Below, piece by piece: positions 25,195-34,388 of a stretch of DNA of 64,000 bases. The DNA comes from Flavobacterium hercynium. Lineage in GTDB: Bacteria > Bacteroidota > Bacteroidia > Flavobacteriales > Flavobacteriaceae. Made by a program: the position numbers and the translations under genes. Numbering within the stretch: the first letter of the stretch is position 1; every line of letters begins with the position of its first letter. Below the pieces are notes generated by a model. It saw only the letters and a list, made by a program, of their open reading frames with translations. It searched no databases and was not told where the DNA came from. The stretch is taken from contig NZ_MUGW01000025.1 of assembly GCF_002217285.1 (NCBI RefSeq), positions 141,905 to 205,904 on the forward strand. Direction: 5' to 3'.

Positions 25195-28100
25195 TTATAA
25201 AATATTAGAATTTATAATTTTCCATTGCCAACGCCAAGTTGTAAATCTAAGAGAACTGTAGCTCATTATATTGTTAATATTGCTTGAGTTGATAAAAGTA
25301 TATTTATAATTAGCTCTTGTTGTTGGTATTATCTCGTAATCACTATGAGTGTGGCATAATCCTAAGCCATGTAAGATCTCATGGGGTAATGTATCATTAC
25401 TATCCACATAAGGAAATTCAACGGAATATATAATTACGTTGCGGGTTCCAATACTTTCAACAGCGCCAGCTAAATTTAATTTATTGGATGAAACTCCAAA
25501 CTTAAACACAGTAAAATATTTTTGATATTCAGCATGATTTAAAATGCTGTTTAAATTTTTAAATCGTAAAAATTCATCTCTGCAATCTGTATATAAAGCT
25601 GAATTATACTTAATTTCTGAAATTTTATACTTTATTTTTGATTTTGTTATATGTTTACCTTCGTAGGTAGCATTTTTTAAAAATCCAAGATTATTTGATA
25701 AATCTAGGGTTGTTTCTTCAATAAAAGGGATAATGAGTGCCTGATGGAGTGTGTTGTATAAAATTTGTTTTTCTTTGGGATAGATTTTTCCGTTCTTACT
25801 AGTTTTTATATTCGTTTCCACCTCCACGAGCACAATCTTCTCCTCCCTTCTCACAGTACTATCATTCCTAAGCACTCTAATTCTTCCCGCTAGTTTTCTG
25901 TCTTCGATCGTGGGTTGTATTTTTTTGCCTGCAGCATTGGTGCGGGCTTTGGGATAAGCATACAGATCAATATTATAATCGCAGTCAAGGTCTTTTAAAC
26001 AGGTGAATTTTATGATGGTGTTTTTTTCTTCCAGACCATTGGTTTTGGTTTTTATAGGCAATACTTTACTGCTTACTTTAAACAAGGTTTCATCAAACTC
26101 AAATTCAAGTTTTTCAAGATCTTCTTCAATGTCGAAAAGCAATTTTAATTCGGCTTCATATTGTGGCTTTATAGCTGTTGTGGCTGGCATAGCATCTACA
26201 AACTCTTTGGAAAAAAGCGTGAGATACGGTACAAAATATTCTGTTGTTCCGGCTGTAGCGTCTTTTCTGGTGATCGGGATGCTTTCATATTCTTTTTTTA
26301 GTTTTTCAAAAGCCTCGATTTTGCTTAGATTGGAGATGCCATCTTTGTAACCGCTTTCGATAATGCTTTCATAATCGGGTTCCAAATTTAAACCATTGTC
26401 TTTTTCGCGAAGCCAGTCAAAACCATATTGTCCTTTCCAAATCGGAGAAGGTCTAAAATAAACTACCGCAAGGGCAACAGCTGCTGTGGGAACAGCTTCG
26501 ATTTTCTCGGGGGTATTGGTAAAATGGTTTCCGTTTGCACCATGAATTTTTGCGGTACCCAAACTATTGATCATCGCGGCTTCATCAGAATGCACCATCG
26601 CCTGTTTTTTACCGTGTAGTTTAACCACTTTTCCTTCGATATCAATCGTATCATCGCTGTTTATCAAAACCTTACCACTGCACAGGTTCATAAATCCTTT
26701 GATGACTTGTTTTAGTTTTACACTGCTAATGTATATTTTACTAAGTGCATTAAGGGTATAATCGTTCGTCGTGATTTGGGTACTTTCTGAAGCGTTGATA
26801 ATGAGCTGTTTTACATCAATATTAAGTGTGTCGGCTCTAAGTGAAATGTTATGATTGCCGTCTAACGTTATACTATTGTTAGAAGCGTCCTGAAGCAAAA
26901 TGCTTCCGGCGCTGTCATTCATCACGAGTTGATTACCACTTCTGGTGGCGAGTACTTTGAGGTCGTTGTTTGGTGTGCTGAAACCACTTTTTTGTTTCGC
27001 ATTGGTCATTATGCCTCGAACCACAGGCAATTCAGCATTATTACCCTGAAACTCTACCAAAACAGTGTCACCTACTTCGGGTATAATATGCGAACCTCTG
27101 CCAGCTCCACCATAATCCTGGAGTATCGGAATATAAGGCGTTGTTTTGTTTTTTGCTTGTTGCCACGGCATTTGCACCTGAACAAAACTTAATCCATCGG
27201 GATCAGCGTTGGCGGTAACTATTGCCGTTTGGCTTACACAGTGTGGAACTAAATCGGGATTGGTTTGAGGAGAAAAAACAGAACCGTTTAAGTTCACGGC
27301 AGTAAAGTGATTCTCGTAAGTTCCCTCGTCTTCGCAAAAATGCGTTATGCTTGTTACACAATACGAACTTTCAAGCTGAACGTCTACACCGGTTATACGT
27401 ACTGAGTTGCCCAGTGTAATTCCCGCTACTTCACTTTTTGCGTTTACCTGCATTAGCTTGCCTAACACAGCACGCATTTTGTTTTTGGCGTATTCTTCGA
27501 GAGCTGTTTTACCGCTTCCTCCGGCAGGATTCTGATTGAGTTGTTGTTGCGCTGTCTGGTTAAAAACAGCATTGGATTTGTTTAAAAAATTCTGCTGAAA
27601 ACCATCGCATTCGTTACGGTACTTTAGTGTTTGATCTGTCGAAAAATTTCCTGTACGATTGTCGTTCTCCATAATTTCAAGCTGAGAAGGCAACACTTTC
27701 ATTTCATAACTAAACTCCTGCATGTTCGCGCCATACACCAACGTGGGTTCTCCGCCCGAAGTTCCCGGAGCGCCAAACACCATCACACGACCATTGTCAT
27801 AAAAATAATGCCCGTATCGTTTGGCAAGACGATTTAAAAAATCAAAAGTAGTTTCGTTGTATTGTACCGTATAGGGTAGGATATTCTTGTAAAACGGAAA
27901 AATATTCAGATCAATATCATAACCTGCTTTGGCTTCGGTTACAATATCGTTTAAAGACATATTATGGAAAGAATTGCATTTTAAACCATCATCTAAAAGG
28001 ATCGAACAACTGTGACCCGAAATAAAAAGGGTTTCTTCGAGATCTTCAAAACGGGATTTTCGTGTTTTGATTTTGGTTACGATTCCCGAAAAGTGAAGCA

Positions 28101-28353
28101 CATAATCATTACGGTTTGTAAAAATCATCAGGTCATCCAATCCATCAATGGGTTTGACTTCGATTGTTACTTTCTCACCATACAAACTTTGCGAGACTGG
28201 CATGACACTTTTAAATTCGGGAACAAGTAAATCCTGACGCACTTCTACCGAAAAGGTATTGTGAGCGTGAATCTGTTGATTGATGATTAAATTACTGAAG
28301 TTGGTGATTGTAATGGCACCAATTTTAATTGTTGTGTTGGTTTGTAAAGCCAA
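25195..28353 (-). CDS. vgrG: VgrG spike protein with C-terminal metzincin protease effector domain (copy 2)
   Basis: The 1052-residue protein is a paralogue of the copy at 19467. The first 700 or so residues are close to identical in domain layout and largely in sequence. The C-terminal 250 residues are diverged but keep HEILHGLGLCH (991-1001) and a Met-turn, NNIMSYS (Met 1030), and end in the same WQWKIIN motif. Substrate-side residues around the zinc site differ (CHTHSDYE against YHSHRDHD), so target or immunity specificity may differ. It is the first gene of a three-gene unit with two immunity-like genes. Confidence 0.92.
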   Translation of the reverse strand: MALQTNTTIKIGAITITNFSNLIINQQIHAHNTFSVEVRQDLLVPEFKSVMPVSQSLYGEKVTIEVKPIDGLDDLMIFTNRNDYVLHFSGIVTKIKTRKSRFEDLEETLFISGHSCSILLDDGLKCNSFHNMSLNDIVTEAKAGYDIDLNIFPFYKNILPYTVQYNETTFDFLNRLAKRYGHYFYDNGRVMVFGAPGTSGGEPTLVYGANMQEFSYEMKVLPSQLEIMENDNRTGNFSTDQTLKYRNECDGFQQNFLNKSNAVFNQTAQQQLNQNPAGGSGKTALEEYAKNKMRAVLGKLMQVNAKSEVAGITLGNSVRITGVDVQLESSYCVTSITHFCEDEGTYENHFTAVNLNGSVFSPQTNPDLVPHCVSQTAIVTANADPDGLSFVQVQMPWQQAKNKTTPYIPILQDYGGAGRGSHIIPEVGDTVLVEFQGNNAELPVVRGIMTNAKQKSGFSTPNNDLKVLATRSGNQLVMNDSAGSILLQDASNNSITLDGNHNISLRADTLNIDVKQLIINASESTQITTNDYTLNALSKIYISSVKLKQVIKGFMNLCSGKVLINSDDTIDIEGKVVKLHGKKQAMVHSDEAAMINSLGTAKIHGANGNHFTNTPEKIEAVPTAAVALAVVYFRPSPIWKGQYGFDWLREKDNGLNLEPDYESIIESGYKDGISNLSKIEAFEKLKKEYESIPITRKDATAGTTEYFVPYLTLFSKEFVDAMPATTAIKPQYEAELKLLFDIEEDLEKLEFEFDETLFKVSSKVLPIKTKTNGLEEKNTIIKFTCLKDLDCDYNIDLYAYPKARTNAAGKKIQPTIEDRKLAGRIRVLRNDSTVRREEKIVLVEVETNIKTSKNGKIYPKEKQILYNTLHQALIIPFIEETTLDLSNNLGFLKNATYEGKHITKSKIKYKISEIKYNSALYTDCRDEFLRFKNLNSILNHAEYQKYFTVFKFGVSSNKLNLAGAVESIGTRNVIIYSVEFPYVDSNDTLPHEILHGLGLCHTHSDYEIIPTTRANYKYTFINSSNINNIMSYSSLRFTTWRWQWKIINSNIL

Positions 28354-28361
28354 GGCGTATA

Positions 28362-28436
28362 TTGATTAAAGTTTATAGCTGATAAAAGGTTCATCAAACT
28401 TTAAGTCAATAATAGAATTGAGTGGTATTCAAAAAG
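28362..28436 (-). promoter_or_regulatory. vgrG copy 2 leader with conserved inverted repeat and 18-mer
   Basis: TTGATTAAAGTTT (28362-28374) and AAACTTTAAGTCAA (28396-28409) form a stem with one bulge next to the start codon. The 18-mer TGAGTGGTATTCAAAAAG (28419-28436) is identical to that of copy 1. Sequence between these blocks is not conserved. Confidence 0.65.
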
Positions 28437-28467
28437 CAGATCTAATTTGGATTAGATTTGTTTGGTG

Positions 28468-28475
28468 CAAACGTA
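28468..28475 (-). promoter_or_regulatory. Candidate -7 box for vgrG copy 2
   Basis: TACGTTTG on the minus strand fits the Bacteroidota TAnnTTTG element, giving a leader of about 110 nt that includes the conserved blocks. The -33 partner is weak. Confidence 0.4.
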
Positions 28476-28543
28476 CTAAAAAATAAAATAGCGTAAGAAA
28501 AATATTTCTCACTTCACAAAAATGTAATTTTATGTTATAAATT

Positions 28544-28557
28544 TAGACAATTGTCTA
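28544..28557. repeat. 14-bp perfect palindrome after the PUL
   Basis: TAGACAATTGTCTA lies 19 bp beyond the CE12 stop codon. It has no T-tract, so it is more likely a protein site or chance than a terminator. The PUL transcript could read through into vgrG. Confidence 0.35.
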
Positions 28558-28575
28558 TTTTCTGCTAAAAAGAAA

Positions 28576-29319
28576 CTATTTAATTCCTTTTTTCAGTTTT
28601 TCTAAAGATGGATTATCAAGAAGTTTAATCTGACTGATTACTATTTTAGCGATTTCAGTTGCACCCAATAACGAAAGATGTGTATCATCTGCTTTGTCTT
28701 TATCGTAATACGGATTTTCACCTGCTTTAAAATGCAAATGCAATTGCTTTGATTTTTCAGGTCCGTACGATTGTTCTAATCTTTCTGTCCAATATTCTAA
28801 ATCGATAAAAGGTACTTTGTATTCTTGTGCCGCTAATCTGGTTTCTAAGGGATAATCGCCATGTGTACTGATTAGAACACCTTTTTCATTAAAGCTTCTT
28901 CTCGCGATAGAAGTTAATAATACTGGTATTGCTCCCTTTTCACGGCTTTCTTTTACAAAACGAATTAAATTGTATCGGTACGCAGTGTGCGGATTGGTGT
29001 AGCGCAAAGAATCTTCTATTTTTTCATCATTATGCCCAAATTCTATAAAAACGTAGTCGCCTTTTTTTAATTTTTTATAAACAGAATCCCATCGCATTTC
29101 GGCAATAAAACTCTTGGTACTTCTGCCGTTCACGGCTTTATTTTCAATTACTATATTTTCTTTGAAAAAAGACTGAAAAACTTGCGCCCATCCATGTTCA
29201 GGATTGCGATCCGGATCTTTTTTATTGGCCATTGTAGAATCTCCAATACAATAAACAGTTGTCTTTTGTGCCATACAATTCATGGCTACTAAACAGAAAA
29301 TTAAGATGTAATATTTCAT
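28576..29319 (-). CDS. Rhamnogalacturonan acetylesterase-type SGNH hydrolase (CE12)
   Basis: The 247 residues carry a signal peptide (MKYYILIFCLVAMNCMAQ), then the SGNH blocks: YCIGDSTMANK (Ser nucleophile), NGRSTKSFI (Gly), FGHNDEK (Asn) and ADDTHLSLLGA (Asp-x-x-His). This is the CE12 pattern of rhamnogalacturonan acetylesterases such as YesT, which strip O-acetyl groups from pectin. It is the last gene of the PUL and follows GH28 after 32 bp. A secreted or periplasmic location is expected. Confidence 0.9.
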   Translation of the reverse strand: MKYYILIFCLVAMNCMAQKTTVYCIGDSTMANKKDPDRNPEHGWAQVFQSFFKENIVIENKAVNGRSTKSFIAEMRWDSVYKKLKKGDYVFIEFGHNDEKIEDSLRYTNPHTAYRYNLIRFVKESREKGAIPVLLTSIARRSFNEKGVLISTHGDYPLETRLAAQEYKVPFIDLEYWTERLEQSYGPEKSKQLHLHFKAGENPYYDKDKADDTHLSLLGATEIAKIVISQIKLLDNPSLEKLKKGIK

Positions 29320-29351
29320 TATAAAAATGGCTTAGTAAGATTTCTAAACGA

Positions 29352-30701
29352 TTATTTTGCAGCAGAGGGAACAGTAGCTCTTTGACCTATAAAAACTTCA
29401 TTCATTATAACATTTTCGGCATTCTCACTTGAAATTGCGTTTTTTACCGATTTGATTTCAATATTATTCAAAGAGATGTTTCGAATTTTCTTATCAGGGA
29501 AACCCTGAATCACAATGCCTGATTCTCTTGCTTTTGTACACACAATATTCGAAAAATGAACATTGGAAATATCCGACTGAAAACCTTTGCCTTCACCATG
29601 ATAATTGGCTGTCATGTACAAGCAATCTTCAACTTCATCTAAGGTTATATTATTCACAAAAACATTTCTGATAAAACCGCCACGGTCTGCATTGGTTTTA
29701 ATGTAAATACCTCTTTTTAAATAACCAACGGTTTTACAGTTTTCAACAAACACATTCTGAATTCCGGCCGACATTTCGCTGCCTAAAACGACACCGTGAA
29801 GCCCTTTGAAATGACAGTTTCTTATTACGATGTTTTCACTTGGTGTTGCAGCATTGGCACGTCCTTCATGATCTCGTCCGGCTTTTATAGCCACATTATC
29901 GTCTCCGTTATCAAAGGTCACATTTTCGATTAAAACATTCTTAGCGTACTCAGGATCAATACCATCGTTATTATGATTTAATGATTTGTAACTTATTCCG
30001 CGCACGGTAATGCTTTCTGATTTAAGCAAATGCAGACACCAAAACGGAGAATTCTCAATTCGGATTCCTTCTACCAAAATATTTTTACAATTGAAAAACT
30101 GAATCATTTGCGGTCTTAAAAAATAACCTTCGCCAAATTTTCGTTCTTCTAAGGATGCATTGTTATGGTTCATATCCCGACTTAAGTTTTTGCCGGCACC
30201 TTCTTTTGCTTTAAAGCTTTTCCAAATGTTTGCGCCTTCTCCGTCAATAGTTCCTTCTCCGGTTATGGCAATATCAGAACATCCGTACGCATAAATTAGC
30301 GGACTGTAATTGTAGAGCATTGTACCTTCCCAACTCGTTAGAACCAGCGGTAAATAATCTTTTGGATTATCACTAAACTTAATCTTAGCTCCTTTTTCGA
30401 TTTTAAGATTTACGTTGCTTACAAAATGAATCGGACCATTAATTTTATAAATTCCTTTGGGTACAATAATGGTTCCGCCTTTATTTTTTTTACAAAGTGC
30501 CATTGCTTTATCAAAAACAGCTTTGTTGTTGCTTACAGAATCTCCTTTTGCACCAAGTTTAGCAATATTGATTTGATACGACGGAAAAACAGGAAGTTGG
30601 ATTGCCGCAACAATTGAATCTACTTTTGCTGTTGGAAAATTTTTGTTTTGGGCAAAAGACAAAAAGGAAATCAATACCAGAAAGAGATATTTATACTTCA
30701 T
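29352..30701 (-). CDS. GH28 polygalacturonase (copy 2)
   Basis: ATG 30701 gives the signal peptide MKYKYLFLVLISFLSFAQ. The frame open from 30764 would overlap the PL10-CE8 gene. The right-handed beta-helix GH28 fold is indicated by NNDGIDPE, GDDNVAIKAGRD, LHGVVLGSEMS and RGIYIKTNADRGG, which hold the catalytic Asp residues and the substrate-binding Arg/Lys. It probably trims galacturonides in the periplasm, exo-type as in many PUL GH28s, but the cleavage mode is not visible. Confidence 0.92.
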   Translation of the reverse strand: MKYKYLFLVLISFLSFAQNKNFPTAKVDSIVAAIQLPVFPSYQINIAKLGAKGDSVSNNKAVFDKAMALCKKNKGGTIIVPKGIYKINGPIHFVSNVNLKIEKGAKIKFSDNPKDYLPLVLTSWEGTMLYNYSPLIYAYGCSDIAITGEGTIDGEGANIWKSFKAKEGAGKNLSRDMNHNNASLEERKFGEGYFLRPQMIQFFNCKNILVEGIRIENSPFWCLHLLKSESITVRGISYKSLNHNNDGIDPEYAKNVLIENVTFDNGDDNVAIKAGRDHEGRANAATPSENIVIRNCHFKGLHGVVLGSEMSAGIQNVFVENCKTVGYLKRGIYIKTNADRGGFIRNVFVNNITLDEVEDCLYMTANYHGEGKGFQSDISNVHFSNIVCTKARESGIVIQGFPDKKIRNISLNNIEIKSVKNAISSENAENVIMNEVFIGQRATVPSAAK

Positions 30702-30735
30702 AACTTTAATTTTGTTTTTTAATTCTCTTTCTACA

Positions 30736-32742
30736 TTATTTCGAATACCAGTTTGGTATATCATCTTTTAGAATATTTTCAATCGTATACACCGATGCTT
30801 GCTTCTTCGTCAGCTGATGCGACCACGAAACTCTTTTATTGGGCTGAAATCCTTCGCCTTTGCAATTGTACTCCGCATAAAAGGCTGTTTTTTCAGCTTC
30901 CGGTTTCGACCAGTTTTCCCAACCTTCCGGTTTAATGTGCTTTGCCATATCGCAATCTATAAAAACGGTTTTGGCATAAATGCGCCAAGGTCTTCCGAGA
31001 TATACTTCTTTGGTTTCTGCATTCGAAATGATTTTGCAATTCTTAAAAACAAATCCAAAAGCTGTTCCTTCGGGTGTTGAAGCTGCCGTAATATAAGAAT
31101 CCTTGATACTGTTGATACTGCAATTCTCAAACAAAGCCGTCGCACTTCCGAATATAAAATCGGTTGTACCTTCGATAAAACAATCTTTAAAATACTGTTT
31201 TACTTCTTTACCCGATACATACAAGGTATCCTGATTTCCTAAAATGTTACAATTATAAACCTTAGCACGATTCGCAACAATTGATAATGCAATTGCCTGA
31301 CCATTATGTCCCGAAGTATTTCTGATGGTTAGATTTGATGCTGAAAAATCATCTCCTTCTACCAAAACGGTGTAAGTGTAAAAAGTGCTGTTTCGTCCCA
31401 GATTTATTTTCGAAAAATTATCGTCAAAACTAATGATCGTATTTTCTCTGCTTTCACCTAGCAAAGCAACTTTTGTATTCCATTCCGGAATTTTGACTTT
31501 CTCTGTATAGATTCCGTTTTTTACAAATACAGTAATTTTTTCATAGGGAAAAGCGGGACATGCATTTATAGCATCTTGAATTTTAGTAAAATCGCCGGAA
31601 CCATCCTGTGCTACTGTAAAATAGTTATCTTTTTTTTTAACCGATTTATCAGCTTCTGATACTTTTACGCCATTTTTAACTGCCCACGCAGCGTACTTTT
31701 TCAATACTTCTTTGGGTTCATCGGTATACCAAGCGTAACCATTTTTGCGCTCGTCTCCTATTTCGTCTAATGATTTCTTTTTAATACCGTCACGATCACT
31801 AAAGAATGGTTCGTTGGTTTCTAAATCCATGAATCTTGCCCAAATTGGCGCCGCATTTTGAGTAACAATCATTTTTTTATCAATGATTTTCCCTGCATCG
31901 TTCAAGGTGCGCTTTTCTTCCAGATTTGTAATTTTTGTTTTATCAAACCAAGCATAAGCGGCTTTAACGGCTGTTACAATTTCCGGAGTTGATTTCGTAG
32001 ACATTAACAATAACGTAATTTTTGCCGATTCTTTTCCGCTTAATGAAGGTAACTCATACGCTCTTGCTTTTGCAGGTAGTAATGTTACTTCATCATGTTG
32101 TGCGCACCATGCCGTTAAAACTTCGTTTTGTTTGTATTGTGTTTTTAAGATACAATCGATTCCTTTATCAAACGCTTTTTTTGCTTTTTCTATAATTGCT
32201 GCCGATGGTTTTATACTGTAAAAATCGGGTTCTTCAACAATTCTTTTCATAATGAGCAGGATGTTTACCATCGAATCATCATTGTAGGTAATATGCGTAT
32301 AATATCCCTTTTTTAACGGATAAAACTGAGGCCATCCTCCATTATCATATTGTGCATCAAATAAATATTGCAATCCTTTTAAAAAAGATTCTTTGTAACG
32401 TTCGTCTTTTACCTGAGCATACATTTTCGACATAAACAACATTTCCTGAGAAGTTGCGCTATTATCTGTTGTCGTTTCTACAGCAGTTTTTTTGAGTACT
32501 GTTAAATCTTTGATCTGCTGAGGCGTTAGTTCCTGCTGCATCTGAATGTTTTTTGGCCAGCCACCAATATCGCGTTGATACAACAATACATTCTCGGCAA
32601 TTTTTTTGGCTTCCGCCGAAGCAAACCAGGCTGCATCACTTTTGCGGACAATGTCTGACCAGTTTTTATAGGTATTCTGCGCATTTGCAACAAAGCTTCC
32701 CAGTACTAAAAAAAGTATCGTTATTTTTTTTGATGGAATCAT
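30736..32742 (-). CDS. Pectate lyase PL10 - pectin methylesterase CE8 fusion
   Basis: The 668 residues have a signal peptide (1-21), a PL10 domain (about 24-355; IGGWPKNIQM, QYDNGGWPQFYPLKKGYYTHITYNDDSM, and NGYAWYTDEP at its end), and a CE8 domain (about 374-655). CE8 landmarks are FTVAQDGSGDFTKIQDAI, GNQDTLYVSG (acid/base Asp), GTTDFIFGSATALFE (nucleophile Asp) and YLGRPWR. De-esterification by CE8 would create the pectate that PL10 cleaves, so coupling in one chain makes sense. The stop overlaps the region just ahead of the GH28 start. Both domains look complete. Confidence 0.93.
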   Translation of the reverse strand: MIPSKKITILFLVLGSFVANAQNTYKNWSDIVRKSDAAWFASAEAKKIAENVLLYQRDIGGWPKNIQMQQELTPQQIKDLTVLKKTAVETTTDNSATSQEMLFMSKMYAQVKDERYKESFLKGLQYLFDAQYDNGGWPQFYPLKKGYYTHITYNDDSMVNILLIMKRIVEEPDFYSIKPSAAIIEKAKKAFDKGIDCILKTQYKQNEVLTAWCAQHDEVTLLPAKARAYELPSLSGKESAKITLLLMSTKSTPEIVTAVKAAYAWFDKTKITNLEEKRTLNDAGKIIDKKMIVTQNAAPIWARFMDLETNEPFFSDRDGIKKKSLDEIGDERKNGYAWYTDEPKEVLKKYAAWAVKNGVKVSEADKSVKKKDNYFTVAQDGSGDFTKIQDAINACPAFPYEKITVFVKNGIYTEKVKIPEWNTKVALLGESRENTIISFDDNFSKINLGRNSTFYTYTVLVEGDDFSASNLTIRNTSGHNGQAIALSIVANRAKVYNCNILGNQDTLYVSGKEVKQYFKDCFIEGTTDFIFGSATALFENCSINSIKDSYITAASTPEGTAFGFVFKNCKIISNAETKEVYLGRPWRIYAKTVFIDCDMAKHIKPEGWENWSKPEAEKTAFYAEYNCKGEGFQPNKRVSWSHQLTKKQASVYTIENILKDDIPNWYSK

Positions 32743-32749
32743 TTCTCAA

Positions 32750-34345
32750 TTATTTTGTAATTCTAAACCAATCGACCGCTACATTTCCGGAGTCATTTGT
32801 AACTTTCTGACTTAACGCAAAAAGACCCACTTTTGCTCCAATCCATTTTCCTTCTTTTGCTGTAAAATCTGTACCAAGCGGTAAATATTTTTTATCATCT
32901 AAGCTATAAAAAAAACTACAAACGCCGCCTTTTTTTACGTGTACCCGAAGATAGATGGTATTGTTGGAAATCAAAATAGGATCACTTTCTTTTTCCCAGA
33001 TTTTCTTATCAAAAGATCCTGTTTTCTGACTCAGGTATAATTTGCCATTTTCATTTTTAAAACACGCATAACTATAGTCTAATCCCATGATTAAAAGTCC
33101 TGTTGATTCTCCGTTTAGTCTTGCGTTAAAAGTAAGTTTAGTTGTTGTAGTAAAGGTTTCTGCCGGGAATTTTTGTAACAACAAATTGGGTGCATCCGCT
33201 ATTTTATTATAAGTAATGGTAGGTAAACAAAATAAATTAAGATATCCTAAACTTGTCGGAAATCCCCAATGTACCTGCGCATTTGCCTGCCATTGCCATT
33301 GTAAACCCAATTTTGGTGCATTAAACTCATCTGATTCTGCCGGACTTTCGATTGGATATTGTTTACCAACATTCGGTTTTTTAAATGTTGTAACCGGTTC
33401 TCCAATTCCGTTTTTATCAAAATCCTGTCCCATTACAGGCCAATCTTTTTCCCATTTCATAGGTTGCAAATGTACAATTCTGCCGTAAGCACCTTTGTCC
33501 TGAAAATGTATAAACCAGTCTTCACCGGTTTGTGTCTGAACCCAAGCGCCCTGATGCGGACCATTGATTGTGGTTTTTCCTTGTTCCAGAACTTTCTTTT
33601 TCTCATAAGGCCCAAAGACATTTTTTGACCTTAAAATGGTTTGCCAGCCTGTTGCGACACCTCCGGCCGGAGCAAAAATATAGTAATACCCATTTCGTTT
33701 GTAAAACTTAGGGCCTTCAATCGTTCCTTCGCTTTCGTGTCCGTCGATTATCATTACTTCATCGTTGTTCGCAATTGTTCCTTCAGTATTCATAGTAGAA
33801 ACCACTAACAAACTTTTAATTCCTGCACGACTTCCTGCAAAAGCATGGGTTAAATAGACTTTTCCATCATCATCCCATAACGGACTTGGATCTATTAATC
33901 CTAGCCCTGCTTTAACTAGAAGAGGTTCTGACCAAGGTCCTGTAGCCTTCGGAGCTTTAATCATGTAAATTCCGAAATCAGGATCGGGATAATAAATATA
34001 AAATTCATTATTATGAAACGTTATACTTGGCGCCCAAACACCATTGCCGTGTTGTACTTTATTGTAGGTTTCAAATGGCGGTTGTTTGATTAAGGCATGA
34101 CCGATAATTTTCCAATTTACTAAATCTTTTGAATGCAAAATCGGTAATCCCGGAATACAGTTAAAAGAAGAAGCTGTCATATAAAAATCGTCTCCCACGC
34201 GCACCACATCAGGATCTGAATAATCAGCGTGAATGATAGGATTTGTGTACGTTCCGTCTCCGTTATCAGCAATCCATGCCTGAGCAAAACTGTGCTGCAT
34301 AGCGAATACTGATAGTAAAAGAAAAATGATTTTTATACGTTTCAT
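32750..34345 (-). CDS. GH43 family glycoside hydrolase with C-terminal beta-sandwich
   Basis: The 531 residues have a signal peptide (MKRIKIIFLLLSVFAMQHSFAQ) and a five-bladed GH43 propeller (about 30-315). The catalytic base is in YSDPDVVRVGDDFYM, the pKa modulator in GLIDPSPLWDDDGKVYL, and the general acid in ESEGTIEGPKFYKRNGYYY. The C-terminal 190 residues are a concanavalin-like GH43_C2 domain. Likely activities are alpha-L-arabinofuranosidase or beta-xylosidase on pectin side chains. The subfamily cannot be fixed by eye. It lies 7 bp upstream of the PL10-CE8 gene. Confidence 0.9.
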   Translation of the reverse strand: MKRIKIIFLLLSVFAMQHSFAQAWIADNGDGTYTNPIIHADYSDPDVVRVGDDFYMTASSFNCIPGLPILHSKDLVNWKIIGHALIKQPPFETYNKVQHGNGVWAPSITFHNNEFYIYYPDPDFGIYMIKAPKATGPWSEPLLVKAGLGLIDPSPLWDDDGKVYLTHAFAGSRAGIKSLLVVSTMNTEGTIANNDEVMIIDGHESEGTIEGPKFYKRNGYYYIFAPAGGVATGWQTILRSKNVFGPYEKKKVLEQGKTTINGPHQGAWVQTQTGEDWFIHFQDKGAYGRIVHLQPMKWEKDWPVMGQDFDKNGIGEPVTTFKKPNVGKQYPIESPAESDEFNAPKLGLQWQWQANAQVHWGFPTSLGYLNLFCLPTITYNKIADAPNLLLQKFPAETFTTTTKLTFNARLNGESTGLLIMGLDYSYACFKNENGKLYLSQKTGSFDKKIWEKESDPILISNNTIYLRVHVKKGGVCSFFYSLDDKKYLPLGTDFTAKEGKWIGAKVGLFALSQKVTNDSGNVAVDWFRITK

Positions 34346-34388
34346 CTTTTGGCAATTATTAAATCCTGTTGGCTTGTATTTTTAAAAA

